Notes: generated from the letters alone by a model not told the origin. A stretch of 64,000 nt of DNA from Desulfobacterales bacterium (GCA_034520365.1 JAXHNP010000007.1:930001-994000), one strand, 5' to 3'. Positions 9,012 through 17,435 are shown, counted from the first letter of the stretch. A program made the numbers and translations.

Positions 9012-10709
9012 TCAAAAGACGCCTGGAAAAAGGACATAGGCAAAAAGCAGACCCAAAAGGCCCACCACCGCGGCGTAGAGCATCAGCGGGATCACGTTTC
9101 GCCTGAGGATCAGGCCCTCCATGCCCACCAGGCCCACCGTCGCCGATGCGGCCACAATGTTGTGAATGCAGACCATGTTCCCCATGGCCCCGCCCACGGC
9201 CTGAAGGGCGACGATAATCTGACGGGGCAGGTCCAGTGTGCCGGCAATGCCGTACTGGAACTGCGCAAAGAGGAGGTCTGAGACCGTATTGCTGCCGGTG
9301 ATAAATGATCCCAGGGCCCCGATGAGCGGCGCGAAAAACGGCCAGGAACCGCCGGCCACAAGGGCCACCGCTTCGGCCATGGAAAGCGGCATGGAGGCGT
9401 AGTCCATGGGATTCATCGTGGAATTTTTAAATATCTGGACCAGGGCCACGGCAAAAAGCAGGGCGATGGTCGGATTCTTCATCCGTTTGAATGCATCCGT
9501 CCAGGCCTTTTTCACATTTGCCGCGGGCATTTGATGGATAAACACGGTAAGCACCGCCACCAGGACAAAGGGGATAATCCCCGGATTGTAGAACGGCCGC
9601 AGGGCATAGTCGATGCCGGATTGGCCGAGAATGTCTGAAATTCCGAGTTCCAGGCTGGTGACCCATTGGCTGAACGGAAGGAACTTAAGACGGGTCAGCA
9701 CCAGGATGAGGCCGATTAAAATATAGGGCAGCCAGGCGCGGAACTGGCTCATCTGCTGCTTAAATTCAATGGTTTTCGCCGTGGCGATCTCACCGGTCCA
9801 ATCCGCTTCCCATTCGGACTGCGGGCCGAAATCCCAGCCGGTCTCAGGCAGAAACCAGCCTTTCTTGGCCCCGAACAAAACCACGCCAAGGCTGACCAGC
9901 CCGCCGATAAGCGCGGGGAATTCCTCGCCGATGAGAAAGGCCGAGCCCACATAGGGAATGACGAAGGCGGTGCTGGCGAACAGCGCGAACTTCCAGATGG
10001 CCAGGCCCTCCTTCCAGGATCGGTTCCGGCCGAAGAGCCGCGTCATGAAGCAGACCACGAATATGGGCAGGATAAAAGCCATGACTGTATGGAAAACGGC
10101 CGCCCATTTGCCCACCAGCATGTTGAATCCGTCCATGGAGGCAAACCCCAGATCCATTCCGGCCTCGGCTACGGCGGCCTCGATTTTTCCTTCAAGATTC
10201 TTCAGGCCGAACCAGATGGGTGTGCCCACCGCCCCGAATGTGACCGGCACGGTGTTTAGAATCAGGGCCACCAGTACGGCGGCAAGCGCTGGAAATCCCA
10301 GGCTTAAAAGCAGGGGGGCGGCAATGGCCGCCGGCGTGCCGAACCCGGCGGCGCCTTCCAGAAATGCCTCGAAAATAAATGCGATGATGATCACCTGGAC
10401 CCGGCGATCCGTGGAAATGCCATGGAACCCGTGGTTGATGGTTTCCATTCCGCCGCTCTCAGAAAGTGTATAGAGAATCAGCAGCGCGCCGAAAACGATC
10501 AGCAGCACGGTAATGGCGCTGCCGAACCCCTGAAGCGTGGAGGCTGCGACCACGATGAGATCCATCCGCCAGACAAAAATCGCCGTAAGGGCGGAAACCA
10601 GCCATGCGACCGGCATGGCCCGGGTCGCGGGCCAGCGGAATCCTACCATGAGAATCAGGGCCACAAGGATGGGCAGAAAGGCAAATCCGGCAAGCCATCC
10701 GATGGACAT
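9012..10709 (-). CDS. lctP: L-lactate permease, LctP family
   Basis: A 565-residue inner-membrane lactate/H+ symporter of the LctP family. It has about 12 or more hydrophobic segments throughout. The family signature is obvious: GAAGFGTPAAIAAPLL in the N-terminal half, followed by NTVPVTFGAVGTPIWFG, and near the C-terminus GSFITGSNTVSDLLF and GNMVCIHNIVAASATVG. It is the first gene of the lactate operon and has a near-perfect ribosome-binding site (AGAGGAGG, 6 bases before the ATG). Placement ahead of the D- and L-lactate dehydrogenase genes supports lactate as substrate. The same gene order occurs in Desulfovibrio, though there phosphotransacetylase and acetate kinase genes sit in the middle, and these are absent here. 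Confidence 0.95.
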   Translation of the reverse strand: MSIGWLAGFAFLPILVALILMVGFRWPATRAMPVAWLVSALTAIFVWRMDLIVVAASTLQGFGSAITVLLIVFGALLILYTLSESGGMETINHGFHGISTDRRVQVIIIAFIFEAFLEGAAGFGTPAAIAAPLLLSLGFPALAAVLVALILNTVPVTFGAVGTPIWFGLKNLEGKIEAAVAEAGMDLGFASMDGFNMLVGKWAAVFHTVMAFILPIFVVCFMTRLFGRNRSWKEGLAIWKFALFASTAFVIPYVGSAFLIGEEFPALIGGLVSLGVVLFGAKKGWFLPETGWDFGPQSEWEADWTGEIATAKTIEFKQQMSQFRAWLPYILIGLILVLTRLKFLPFSQWVTSLELGISDILGQSGIDYALRPFYNPGIIPFVLVAVLTVFIHQMPAANVKKAWTDAFKRMKNPTIALLFAVALVQIFKNSTMNPMDYASMPLSMAEAVALVAGGSWPFFAPLIGALGSFITGSNTVSDLLFAQFQYGIAGTLDLPRQIIVALQAVGGAMGNMVCIHNIVAASATVGLVGMEGLILRRNVIPLMLYAAVVGLLGLLFAYVLFPGVF

Positions 10710-10809
10710 AGGACACCTCCTCTAAAATGTTTGTTTACGGGTGCAGCCTGAAACAGTCGGGATCGGCCCGGATGCCAGGCGGCATTTGACAAAGGGCGGA
10801 CAGAAGCAA

Positions 10810-11580
10810 TTACTTGCGGATGGTGAATCCGGGCTCTACGCCGACGGCCCGGCAAACCGCCTCGTCCTGTGCGGTCAGCACCTCCATGTAGTCTCCGGAA
10901 AGCCATTTTTTTTCAGCCGTCCAGTAATAAGGCCGGGGCTTTTGCTTGATCACCTCATTGGCGGCAAGGGTCAGCAGAATGGCCTGATGGCGCTGGCTTG
11001 CATAGCAGTCCGTGGACAGGGCAAACCATTCATAAACCGTATCCAGCTCTTCCCCGTCCGCGTCTTGTTCATAGGGGGTATAGAATTTCATATCTCTCTG
11101 GCTCAGCGTGCGTTTTTCAGACGGATTCTGCTTGTCATATACCTCCATATACGCGTACGGACGGTAAACCGCGGCAAAAAGGGTAAAATCTTCATCTTCC
11201 GGGGCCGGGATGCTGGTGAGATAGTAATGATCTGCGTTTTTTACATTGTTTCCGGACAATATCCGCTGGAAATATCCGGTGGCATCTTTCATATTGCCGA
11301 TTACCTGGCCGGTTTCACCGTCCGGCAGCACCTTGCTGAACAGTTTTCCGTAGGCCATTTCATAGGTCTCGCTGATCGTGACCGGCATGTCGGCTTCCTG
11401 CATTCGCTGATTCAGGGTCTGCAGGCTCAAATCCGAATACGCATAGTAGGGAAGCGCAGAGGTTCCCACATCCAGCGCCTTGCCCACCGAATAGGTGGCG
11501 GCAATCGGCACCTCCACCAGCTGGCAGCCGGCAGTGGAAAGTATCATGGCAAAAATAAGCAGGCCGGCAAATGGTTTCAT
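10810..11580 (-). CDS. Hypothetical envelope lipoprotein, 256 aa
   Basis: The N-terminus is a textbook lipoprotein signal (positive start, hydrophobic core, LSTAGC with Cys19). The mature protein has no transmembrane segment. Residues about 35-60 (VGKALDVGTSALPYYAYSD) resemble the start of small periplasmic proteins with a helical hairpin, but I cannot assign a family. The rest is mixed alpha/beta with many charged and aromatic residues, including a YRPYAYMEVYDKQ strand. GAGGATTGCC precedes the ATG, and a good sigma70-type promoter lies about 75-100 bases upstream. It is divergent from the next gene. It lies downstream of the lactate operon's promoter region but reads in the same direction, so it is probably a separate unit. 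Confidence 0.8.
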   Translation of the reverse strand: MKPFAGLLIFAMILSTAGCQLVEVPIAATYSVGKALDVGTSALPYYAYSDLSLQTLNQRMQEADMPVTISETYEMAYGKLFSKVLPDGETGQVIGNMKDATGYFQRILSGNNVKNADHYYLTSIPAPEDEDFTLFAAVYRPYAYMEVYDKQNPSEKRTLSQRDMKFYTPYEQDADGEELDTVYEWFALSTDCYASQRHQAILLTLAANEVIKQKPRPYYWTAEKKWLSGDYMEVLTAQDEAVCRAVGVEPGFTIRK

Positions 11581-11654
11581 GGCAATCCTCGTCTTTGTTT
11601 ATCGAAAAGTTGGGTTTTAAGGTTCCGGTTTCCTGTGGCTGAACCATTTCATTT

Positions 11655-11683
11655 ATAATATACTTTAATTGAGTGATTTTCAA
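11655..11683 (-). promoter_or_regulatory. Sigma70-type promoter for the 256-aa lipoprotein gene
   Basis: On the minus strand the sequence reads TTGAAA, 17 bases, then TATTAT. Both hexamers are one mismatch or so from consensus and the spacing is ideal. The likely transcript start lies about 65 bases before the lipoprotein ATG. The surrounding DNA is AT-rich, in contrast to its neighbours. Confidence 0.6.
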
Positions 11684-11718
11684 GTTTGGCGCAGACACAA
11701 TAAAAAGGAGGTCTCTTT

Positions 11719-12192
11719 ATGCTAAAAAGAGTTGTTTTGTTTCCGGTTGTATTGATGATTGTTTTTTCCGTCGCGGTTTCAACATCCGCCCGGGCGGAAG
11801 AGGATGTGGAAGGAAGCAGGGATCATCCCATGATTTCCCGGTATGAGGGTTCGGTCATTAAAAGGTACGAGCATGTTGATTATGACCGAATCGAGTTCCC
11901 TTCGGGCGTGGAAGATGATGAGCTGCAAGTCGCCACGGTGGAAGGTGAGGTCACAAAAATTATTTATGCGGCGCCTGAAGGACTTTCCGTTTTACAGGTA
12001 CAGAGAAAGTACCAGATGGCATTGAAAGAAGCCGGTTTTGAAATTGTCTATGAATGTTTTGGAGGAATGGATAAAATTCCGCGGGATATTTACACAGATT
12101 ATGATCCCGGCAGGCTTGGTATCCCGGGTAAAAGTCCGTATTATGAAAAAGATAACAGCTATTTTCTGGCCAAAAAGCCCGAAGATGACTAG
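11719..12192 (+). CDS. Periplasmic protein like the N-terminal domain of OmpA-family/DUF4892 proteins
   Basis: A 157-residue secreted protein. The signal peptide is clear, with a likely cleavage after ARA (residues about 24-26). The mature part begins EEDVEGSRDHPMISRYEGS and continues to a segment with KIIYAAPEGLSVLQVQRKY and AGFEIVYECFGG. This resembles the domain that precedes OmpA in many proteobacterial outer-membrane proteins (DUF4892-like), where GSxDHPxxxRYxGS is the hallmark. Here the peptidoglycan-binding OmpA half is absent and the gene ends in a normal stop after PEDD, so it is either a stand-alone version or a truncated one. AAAGGAGG lies 7 bases before the ATG. Confidence 0.75.
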   Translation: MLKRVVLFPVVLMIVFSVAVSTSARAEEDVEGSRDHPMISRYEGSVIKRYEHVDYDRIEFPSGVEDDELQVATVEGEVTKIIYAAPEGLSVLQVQRKYQMALKEAGFEIVYECFGGMDKIPRDIYTDYDPGRLGIPGKSPYYEKDNSYFLAKKPEDD

Positions 12193-12431
12193 GAGATTTA
12201 TGTTTCGGCCCATACCCTGTTAAGTGAAAGGTTTGACGACCGTGCTGCCACCGCCCTTCAGGCCCTTTCAATTTTATATCAGCTGATATGTTCATAATTT
12301 AAGAATCCAACATGCTTGCCAAAGTCTTGCCTGACATTTAGCTTTGGCAACTGCACATTTGAAAAAGCTAAACTCATCGCCTCTTTCAAAATAAGCAGTA
12401 CAAGATCTTGCAGCTACCCGGCATTTTTTTT
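12193..12431. other. Stretch without a supported gene
   Basis: No convincing gene is present here. Short frames exist on both strands, but none has a ribosome-binding site or recognisable protein sequence. It lies next to the remains of a DJ-1/PfpI gene, so some of it may be decayed coding DNA. Confidence 0.5.
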
Positions 12432-12641
12432 CTATGCCGCAACCTTTGAGCCCAAAAGCTCTAAAAACTTCTTCATCCATTCCGGACGTGCGGGCCATGC
12501 CGCGGCTGTTACTAAATTGCCGTCAACATACGCATTGGTTAGGGTTTCATTGGGTTCCCCCCATTTGCCGCCAGCCATTTCCACGTCCGGTTTAACCGCC
12601 GGTTTCATTGTTATCGTTAGCATTTTTATTGTCATCCGCAA
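12432..12641 (-). pseudogene. Remnant of a DJ-1/PfpI-family gene (C-terminal end only)
   Basis: The minus strand encodes about 55 residues that read like the extreme C-terminus of a DJ-1/ThiJ/PfpI protein. They include VKPDVEMAGGKW, then AYVDGNLVTAAAWPARPEW and KFLELLG before the stop. In that family the VDGNLVT and AWPAHP segments close the glutaminase-like fold. The nucleophile elbow cysteine and the first two thirds of the protein are missing. Upstream DNA in all frames runs directly into the end of the ferredoxin gene without homologous sequence. I call it a fossil left by deletion. The family assignment rests on motif memory only. Confidence 0.6.
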
Positions 12642-12700
12642 TAATGTTAACCGTGAAATTGGAAACCGTCTGGGGTCCTGCTGCCCCCGGTTCTGTCTGA

Positions 12701-12940
12701 TTAACTGCCGATCTCCTTTATGTATATCGCCCCCAGGGGACAGACATCAATGCACTCCCAGCAGCCCTGGCACAGGTCATGAAATATCATGGGCGGCTCA
12801 AAAGGGCCGTCCATCTGCTTGATCACCTTATGGGGGCAGGCTGCCACCGGCGCACAAATTCCGTTTTCCGGGTCACATTGCCGGGGATCGCAACTTTCAA
12901 AGTCCACCATGGCAAAGGTCTTTTTTCCCTGTGGGCCCAT
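12701..12940 (-). CDS. Small ferredoxin-like 4Fe-4S protein, 79 aa
   Basis: A soluble ferredoxin-type protein. It has an N-terminal cysteine cluster, DPRQCDPENGICAPVAACP (residues about 18-36), and a classical CQGCWECIDVCP motif near the C-terminus. It can therefore hold one or two 4Fe-4S clusters. The segment FESCDPRQCDPENG resembles the N-terminal ferredoxin region of ABCE1/RNase L inhibitor-type proteins and of stand-alone archaeal and deltaproteobacterial ferredoxins. The reading frame is open upstream to 13054, but the ATG at 12940 has an excellent AAGGAG five bases away and is clearly the start. It is probably an electron carrier. Partner unknown. Confidence 0.85.
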   Translation of the reverse strand: MGPQGKKTFAMVDFESCDPRQCDPENGICAPVAACPHKVIKQMDGPFEPPMIFHDLCQGCWECIDVCPLGAIYIKEIGS

Positions 12941-13165
12941 ATTTTCTCCTTTAAAGCTTTCTGTTTGAGGAATCCTGACTGATATTGAAGGCTTGGTCAA
13001 GGTGGAAAGTCTCGGGGTTATTTGCCCCTTGCCTTTCTGATTTTTCGCGCACATCCCGCTTTCCGTTTTGAGGTTTGAAGTTTTTCAAAATTTTGTATAA
13101 ATACGAAACTGTTTTCAGGCCAGTGAATTTCAGATAATGTGGATTTTATTTTAAAAGGCGATGGC

Positions 13166-14251
13166 ATGGATCTGACAGGGTATCGAATAAGAATTACAAA
13201 TGCGGCTAACTGTCCGGCTTTTAAAGCGGATGAGATTTTGAATTTTTCCGGTCATTCGTTGGTACTGCCAATGGAGATCCATTTGTGTCTCGGGTTTGTG
13301 GAAAGCTTGTCATCCGTTCTGCCGGAAACTGCCAATGTCAGTGCGCTGGCTTTTGAATTTAACTGCAGCGGCGACAGCATCGGCAAGTCCTGCAGTTTAA
13401 CCTATCTTATTGAGAAGTCGGATATTGAAACAAAGATTTTCGCCGGGGCCATGCCGGGGAAAAATATTGAAGCCATATCCCGTCTGCTTCTGAATTTACC
13501 CATGTTTCGGTCTTTTGACAAATACAGCATAACCCGGTTTTTGTCATACTTCCAAGTGGAGCATATCTATGACCTGGGGTTTAAATCCTACCGCAGCGGG
13601 GATGTTTTTATTAAAAAGGGCGAACCGGGCAGAAATCTCTATATCATTATTGCCGGCCGGGCGGAAGTTATTGATGAAGAGGGCAACTCCATCGCATTTC
13701 TCGCCAACGGCGAAGTGTTCGGGGAAATGAGTCTGATCAGCGGAAACCCGATCAGCGCAACGGTTCGAGCTGCCGCCCCAACAACGGTGATTCGTCTGTC
13801 AAGCAGGGATTTTATCCGCATACTGCCGAAATTTCCGGCCCTGCAAACCTATTTTGCCCGATTGCTCACCCAGCGGCTAAGCCAAAGCAACACTGAACGG
13901 ACCAGGGATCTGTCAGCTGTCATGGCCGGTGATTTAAGAGAGATGCCGCCAGAGGACGTGATGCAGACGATGCATATTAATCAGAAAACCGGCGTGCTTA
14001 ATTTCTGGATGGGAGGCGTTAACGCCAGGGTCTTTTTCAATCAGGGGGAAATCATTCAGGCCGAATATGGCCGGGAAACCGGAAGGCATGTAATTGCAAA
14101 AATTTGCCAAAACCGGACCGGCAAATTTAACTATTCCCCGAAGCTCCCGCCAGAGGCGGAAAAAATGGAGACTTTGGGCAGCTTTATGGCTATTCTGATA
14201 AGCGCCCTAAAGGATCTTGATGATCACCAAAACAGGATTTCAACCCAATGA
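13166..14251 (+). CDS. Cyclic-nucleotide-binding domain protein with C-terminal DUF4388
   Basis: About 361 residues. Residues 1-100 are an unrecognised N-terminal region. Residues about 115-235 form a cNMP-binding fold: FIKKGEPGRNLYIIIAGRAEV, then NGEVFGEMSLISGNPISATVRA, the phosphate-binding cassette region. The consensus arginine is replaced around GNPISATV, which often means the domain no longer binds cAMP tightly. After a linker, residues about 255-350 match DUF4388, a module found in deltaproteobacterial signalling proteins: MQTMHINQKTGVLNF and FNQGEIIQAEYG. There is no DNA-binding domain, so it is probably a cytoplasmic signalling adaptor. A GTG at 13139 is in frame, but the ATG at 13166 has a better upstream sequence. 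Confidence 0.85.
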   Translation: MDLTGYRIRITNAANCPAFKADEILNFSGHSLVLPMEIHLCLGFVESLSSVLPETANVSALAFEFNCSGDSIGKSCSLTYLIEKSDIETKIFAGAMPGKNIEAISRLLLNLPMFRSFDKYSITRFLSYFQVEHIYDLGFKSYRSGDVFIKKGEPGRNLYIIIAGRAEVIDEEGNSIAFLANGEVFGEMSLISGNPISATVRAAAPTTVIRLSSRDFIRILPKFPALQTYFARLLTQRLSQSNTERTRDLSAVMAGDLREMPPEDVMQTMHINQKTGVLNFWMGGVNARVFFNQGEIIQAEYGRETGRHVIAKICQNRTGKFNYSPKLPPEAEKMETLGSFMAILISALKDLDDHQNRISTQ

Positions 14252-14259
14252 GCGGCTTT

Positions 14260-14454
14260 TTAATGCTCCCCGTCAGCCGGACCTGCCGCTTCTTCATCGT
14301 CTAAATTCAATTTATGCGCGGTAAAGACCGCTGCTGCTGTTGAAAAAAGCCCCAGGGCATTGGGCCAGGGGAATGCGGGGCTGTCCGATCCGGTGAGCAG
14401 AATGCCGGAAATGAGCAGAATGCCGGTAATGGGAATAAGGATGCGCTCTTTCAT
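14260..14454 (-). CDS. Small membrane protein, 64 aa
   Basis: A small protein with one or two hydrophobic segments: residues about 4-22 (ILIPITGILLISGILLTG) and about 31-48 (NALGLFSTAAAVFTAHKL). The C-terminus is acidic (LDDEEAAGPADGEH). AGGAGG lies 11 bases before the ATG, and an upstream in-frame TTG is also possible. The gene is divergent from the S24 repressor gene and shares its AT-rich, repeat-bearing control region, so that repressor may control it. It converges on the cNMP-binding gene with only 8 bases between them. I do not recognise the family. Confidence 0.65.
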   Translation of the reverse strand: MKERILIPITGILLISGILLTGSDSPAFPWPNALGLFSTAAAVFTAHKLNLDDEEAAGPADGEH

Positions 14455-14505
14455 TTGATTTTCACCCTCCTGAAGCAAATGCCTTAAATTTTTTTGCCTT
14501 AAGCG

Positions 14506-14570
14506 ATATTTATTGCAAAATTTATTGCATTATGCTATTTAAGTCAAGCAAAAACTAAAATATTTATTGC
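14506..14570. promoter_or_regulatory. Repeated ATATTTATTGC boxes, candidate operators
   Basis: Two identical 11-base boxes, ATATTTATTGC at 14506-14516 and 14560-14570, with a third near-copy AATTTATTGC at 14519-14528. They sit in an AT-rich divergent region between the small membrane gene and the S24 repressor gene. The first two are 13 bases apart start to start, just over one helical turn. They are good candidates for repressor sites that autoregulate. No binding data. Confidence 0.45.
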
Positions 14571-14643
14571 TTTTTGAAATAATTTAAGGCTTTGAATATG
14601 GCTAATTTTTATGTATTATCAATAAAAAAAGGAGGTTTATAAA

Positions 14644-15381
14644 ATTCGCCCGGACAAAGAAATATTTTTTCAAAAAGCGCTAAATTATTTGCTTGAGCGA
14701 AAAGGGCGGGGGGCGCAAACCGAAGTCGCCATCGAGGCCGGCATCTCGCAGTCCTATCTCAATCAGATCAAGACGGGTTCCCGAATCGGCAGCGTTAAAA
14801 CCCTGCATTTGATTGCCGGTGCGCTGGGTACGAGCTATGAGGACATGCTGAGGCTGGGCGAGAGTATTTCTTTGTCGGATACGCATCCGGAATCCGCGCC
14901 CCACCAGCCCTCTCTTGCCCGGGCCGGGCGGGAGGGGCTGCCAAAACCCTTCAACCACCAGGGGGATTTTGATTTTGTGCCCATGGCTGAGGCCAAGCTG
15001 AATGCCGGTGGCGGCCATGTGGTGATATCAGAGCAGTACGGCGAGCTCTATGCCTTTAGAAAGGACTGGCTCAGGCAGGTGGCGACGGCTGCGCACAACA
15101 TCGTGTTGATGATGGTCGAGGGCGAGAGCATGACGCCCACCATTTCAGACGGGGACACGGTCATGATCGATATGGGCCGCACCCGTATCAAGTCGGGCAG
15201 CATTTTTGCCATCGGCATAGAAGACACCATTATTATCAAGCGTCTGGAATACCTGGTAGACGGCAGAATCCGCATTATCAGCGATAACCGCCAGGAATAC
15301 GCCCCCTATGAGGCGGACAGCAAAGAAATCCGCATTATCGGCGAGGTTATCTGGTGTGCCAAGCAGTTTATTAAGACCTGA
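14644..15381 (+). CDS. S24/LexA-like self-cleaving repressor with N-terminal helix-turn-helix, apparent ATT start
   Basis: A CI-type repressor of about 245 residues. The N-terminal helix-turn-helix spans about 1-65, with the helix ALNYLLERKGRGAQTEVA and the recognition segment AGISQSYLNQIKTGSR. The S24 peptidase domain has Ser162 in EGESM and Lys199 in IIIKRL, and an Ala121-Gly122 pair in LNAGGGH suits autocleavage. The first ATG or TTG codon after the upstream stop is TTG at 14689, but that would delete helix 1 and has no ribosome-binding site. AAAAGGAGG at 14627-14635 sits 8 bases before an in-frame ATT at 14644, so I start there. It probably controls its own region and may respond to RecA or other stress. 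A sequencing error (ATG read as ATT) is possible. Confidence 0.85.
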   Translation: MRPDKEIFFQKALNYLLERKGRGAQTEVAIEAGISQSYLNQIKTGSRIGSVKTLHLIAGALGTSYEDMLRLGESISLSDTHPESAPHQPSLARAGREGLPKPFNHQGDFDFVPMAEAKLNAGGGHVVISEQYGELYAFRKDWLRQVATAAHNIVLMMVEGESMTPTISDGDTVMIDMGRTRIKSGSIFAIGIEDTIIIKRLEYLVDGRIRIISDNRQEYAPYEADSKEIRIIGEVIWCAKQFIKT

Positions 15382-15477
15382 ATTGAGCATATGAAAAATG
15401 GCATTGTCTTGTCTTGTTTTGCGGTTCGGGTTTTGCTAATTTACCGGGAAAATTTTGGGAGGTAGCCTTTTAAACCG

Positions 15478-17013
15478 ATGAAAAATTCGGATTCCGAACA
15501 AAAGCAGACCCTGAAACGCTCGGATGCGTTTCTGCAGAAACTGATCCAGAGTGCGGTGGACGGCGTCATTGCTGCGGACATGAAGGGAAACATCATAATT
15601 TTTAATGATTCGGCCTCTGAGATCAGCGGATATACCGGCAGGGAGGTGTTCACGGAGATTAATATCCGGGATGTCTATCCGGGCGACGGGGCGCGGGAGG
15701 TGATGCAAAAGCTCCGTTCCGAGGATTACGGCGGGGTCGGCAAGCTCAAATCCCGCAAAATCGATGTCAAGCGCAAAGACGGCGAAATTATACCGATTCT
15801 CCTTAATGCGGCCATTATCTACGAGGATCAGCAGGAGGTGGCAACCATCGGGTTTTTCCATGATCTGCGGGAGGAGCTAAGAATCCGCGATGAACTGGAA
15901 AAAACCCAGGTGCAGCTTCTTCAGGCGGAAATCAGGGCTTCGCAAAGCCGGGAGCGGGCCATTATCGATGCTTTTCCCTCGGGCGCCCTGGTGGTGGATG
16001 AAAAAGGCCAGGTGGTCCTGATGAATCCGGCCTTTAAGAAACATCTGGAGCTGAATCCGGATACGCCGGCGGGTAAACCGATCGAGGAATATGTGGATAA
16101 CCGGAATTTCTGCCGGTTTGTGCGGAGCATTCCGGAGCAGGCGGCGATTGATCCGGATGAAGCGCCGACCTGTGAATTCGGCCGCTCCCAGGATAAATAT
16201 TTTCTGGCCAAGGCCCGGCCGGTCAGCGGCGAGCAGGAGGAGAATCTGGGGGCGGTGGTGATCCTTGTGGATATTACGGCCATCAAGCTCCTCGACCGCC
16301 TCAAATCCGAATTTGTGGCCAAAGTCTCCCATGAACTGAAATCCCCGCTCTCCACCATTCATGAGCAGTTGAGCATTGTACTGGAGGAGCTTACCGCCGA
16401 GCAGCAGAGTGACAACCAGCAGATCCTGTTCCGGGCCAGGGAGCGGACCAACAGCCTGATCTCCATGATCAGCGATTTGCTGGATATCTCCCGGATTGAG
16501 ACCGGCTTGATCTCCGGGGAGGGCCATACCCCGAATCTTGCCCGGGTCCTGACCGAAACCGTGGATTTTTACCAGTCAAAGGCCAGGGACAAGGGGCATA
16601 CGATGACCCTTGATCTGCCGGAAAAAGCGTTCCCGCCGGTGAAGGCCGATCCCATCGCCCTGCAGAGCATTTTTTCCAATTTGATCACCAATGCCATTAA
16701 TTATACCCCGCAGGAGGGCCGCATTGAAGTACGGGCCGGATTTGCCGGGGAATTTATATGTGTCGCCATCGCGGATAACGGCTTGGGGATTGCACCGGAA
16801 TATATGGATAAGATTTTTGAACGCTTCTATCGGGTGCAGACCGAAAAAACGCGGATGATTCCGGGCACCGGCCTGGGGCTTGCCATTGCCAAGGAGATGC
16901 TGACCTCCATTGGCGGACATGTTGAGGTCAGCAGCGAGCCTGACAAGGGCAGCGTGTTTACGGTGTATCTGCCGATCGAGGAAGCGGCGGCGGAAACTTC
17001 AGGGGATGCCTGA
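15478..17013 (+). CDS. PAS-PAS sensor histidine kinase
   Basis: A 511-residue soluble-looking kinase with no membrane segments. The first PAS domain spans about 15-130 (SAVDGVIAADMKGNIIIFN, closing with the PAC segment). A short coiled coil follows, then a second PAS at about 160-270 (DAFPSGALVVDEKGQVVLMN). The HisKA domain has His285 in VSHELKSPLS. The ATPase domain has the N box NLITNAINYTP, the G1 box ADNGLGI and the G2 box GTGLGLAI. It should autophosphorylate in response to a cytoplasmic or redox cue. A GGGAGG lies 15 bases upstream, which is long. A receiver gene converges on it from the other strand 14 bases downstream and is the obvious candidate partner. Confidence 0.92.
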   Translation: MKNSDSEQKQTLKRSDAFLQKLIQSAVDGVIAADMKGNIIIFNDSASEISGYTGREVFTEINIRDVYPGDGAREVMQKLRSEDYGGVGKLKSRKIDVKRKDGEIIPILLNAAIIYEDQQEVATIGFFHDLREELRIRDELEKTQVQLLQAEIRASQSRERAIIDAFPSGALVVDEKGQVVLMNPAFKKHLELNPDTPAGKPIEEYVDNRNFCRFVRSIPEQAAIDPDEAPTCEFGRSQDKYFLAKARPVSGEQEENLGAVVILVDITAIKLLDRLKSEFVAKVSHELKSPLSTIHEQLSIVLEELTAEQQSDNQQILFRARERTNSLISMISDLLDISRIETGLISGEGHTPNLARVLTETVDFYQSKARDKGHTMTLDLPEKAFPPVKADPIALQSIFSNLITNAINYTPQEGRIEVRAGFAGEFICVAIADNGLGIAPEYMDKIFERFYRVQTEKTRMIPGTGLGLAIAKEMLTSIGGHVEVSSEPDKGSVFTVYLPIEEAAAETSGDA

Positions 17014-17027
17014 ACGCGCCTTCGGGA

Positions 17028-17435
17028 TTATTCGTCTATCAGGCGGTTTATGGCCTCGGCGATCTGCTGGCCGGATGCCGGCTTTTCCAGGTAGTCGTCC
17101 GCCTCGGTGCACATGCTGTCATAATGGGAATAATTGGTGGGCGGGACATCGACATCCGCCGAGGTGACCCGGCCGCCCACGCAGGTCAGCAGTATCACCG
17201 GGATATCGGAAAGCTCGGGGTCCTGTTTGAGCTCCCGGCACACTTCATGGCCGTTTTTCTCCGGCATCATCACATCCAGCACAATGGCATCCGGGGGATG
17301 CTGCCGGATTTTTTCCATCCCCTCCACCCCGTTATAGGCGGCTTCGACATCAAAGCCGCTTTTTTTCAGATATCTCTGGACCACCATATTAAAATCCGGA
17401 TCATCATCAATGACCAAAACCCTTTTCTTGTCCAT
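17028..17435 (-). CDS. Single-domain response regulator (CheY-like) with an insert
   Basis: About 135 residues: an isolated receiver domain with acidic residues Asp10-Asp12 and the phosphoacceptor Asp54 in VLDVMMPEKNG. The conserved Lys is in YLEKPASG near the C-terminus. Between the usual ILLT strand and that Lys there is an extra stretch of about 20 residues (GGRVTSADVDVPPTNYSHY), longer than in CheY. There is no output domain. The ATG chosen has AAAGGGA 7 bases upstream, and the frame is open five codons further. It is convergent with the PAS kinase gene, probably its phosphorylation target. Confidence 0.88.
   Translation of the reverse strand: MDKKRVLVIDDDPDFNMVVQRYLKKSGFDVEAAYNGVEGMEKIRQHPPDAIVLDVMMPEKNGHEVCRELKQDPELSDIPVILLTCVGGRVTSADVDVPPTNYSHYDSMCTEADDYLEKPASGQQIAEAINRLIDE

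Noticed and set aside
12292-12498. 68-residue minus-strand open frame
   Set aside because: It overlaps the DJ-1 fossil in another frame and has no ribosome-binding site.
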